12,699 nt of DNA from NCBI GenBank assembly GCA_030653405.1, contig JAURZO010000156.1:1-12699 (forward strand), read 5' to 3'. Shown piece after piece: positions 12,679 to 12,699 of this stretch (position 1 is its first letter; the number at the start of each line of letters is the position of its first letter). The notes below the pieces were generated by a model. That model had not been told where the DNA came from. It saw only the letters and a list, made by a program, of their open reading frames with translations, and did not search any database. The position numbers were made by a program, and so were the translations under genes. This stretch comes from Zwartia sp. GTDB taxonomy: Bacteria > Pseudomonadota > Gammaproteobacteria > Burkholderiales > Burkholderiaceae_B.

Positions 12679-12699
12679 CCGGGTTTAGTCAGACCTTTT

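Noticed and set aside
1..12699. Defence system, mobile element, phage, secondary-metabolite cluster or CRISPR array
   Set aside because: All genes belong to known housekeeping or conserved families; no transposase, integrase, spaced repeats or toxin-antitoxin pair is visible, and composition looks even across the window.

Overview
The window looks like ordinary chromosome from a betaproteobacterium, probably Burkholderiales and close to Alcaligenaceae. This rests on moderately high GC, the ubiH-dusB arrangement, a CHCC zinc-finger gene beside a divergent azlCD pair, and the protein sequences themselves. No database search was possible, so the taxonomic placement is inference. Coding density is high, no gap without a gene exceeds about 240 bases, and I see no rRNA, tRNA, CRISPR array, insertion sequence, integrase or prophage gene.

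Layout from left to right. Positions 1-1922 (minus) hold ubiH, an FAD hydroxylase of ubiquinone synthesis, followed by dusB, a tRNA-dihydrouridine synthase cut by the window edge. A small TM2-like membrane protein gene (2038-2481, plus) lies between ubiH and pepP (2508-3857, minus, proline aminopeptidase). Next come a CtaG-type cytochrome oxidase assembly protein (3995-4837, plus) and galU (4899-5735, minus, UDP-glucose synthesis), separated by a hairpin. Divergent from galU is a BepA-like periplasmic metalloprotease with a helical repeat tail (5800-7356, plus). Its 3' end overlaps that of a YheT-type alpha/beta hydrolase (7346-8437, minus), which ends a three-gene minus-strand cluster with a SnoaL/NTF2-like protein and a CHCC zinc-finger protein. 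Divergent from that cluster is azlC-azlD (9416-10431, plus), a predicted branched-chain amino acid exporter. Then follow an RhlE-type DEAD-box RNA helicase (10543-12216, plus), a hairpin between convergent genes, and a small cytoplasmic thioredoxin-like protein (12248-12631, minus).

The genes are housekeeping: quinone and oxidase biogenesis, tRNA modification, envelope quality control, sugar nucleotide supply, peptide turnover and RNA remodelling. They do not form one pathway, and I found no convincing new multi-gene system.

The more interesting signals are regulatory. Several genes (dusB, ubiH, bepA and possibly rhlE from a GTG) lack a Shine-Dalgarno sequence and have a -10-like hexamer 5-6 bases before the start codon, the arrangement expected of leaderless mRNAs. 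Some divergent intergenic regions carry symmetric -10-like sequences, and the azl spacer carries an inverted repeat plus a perfect palindrome.
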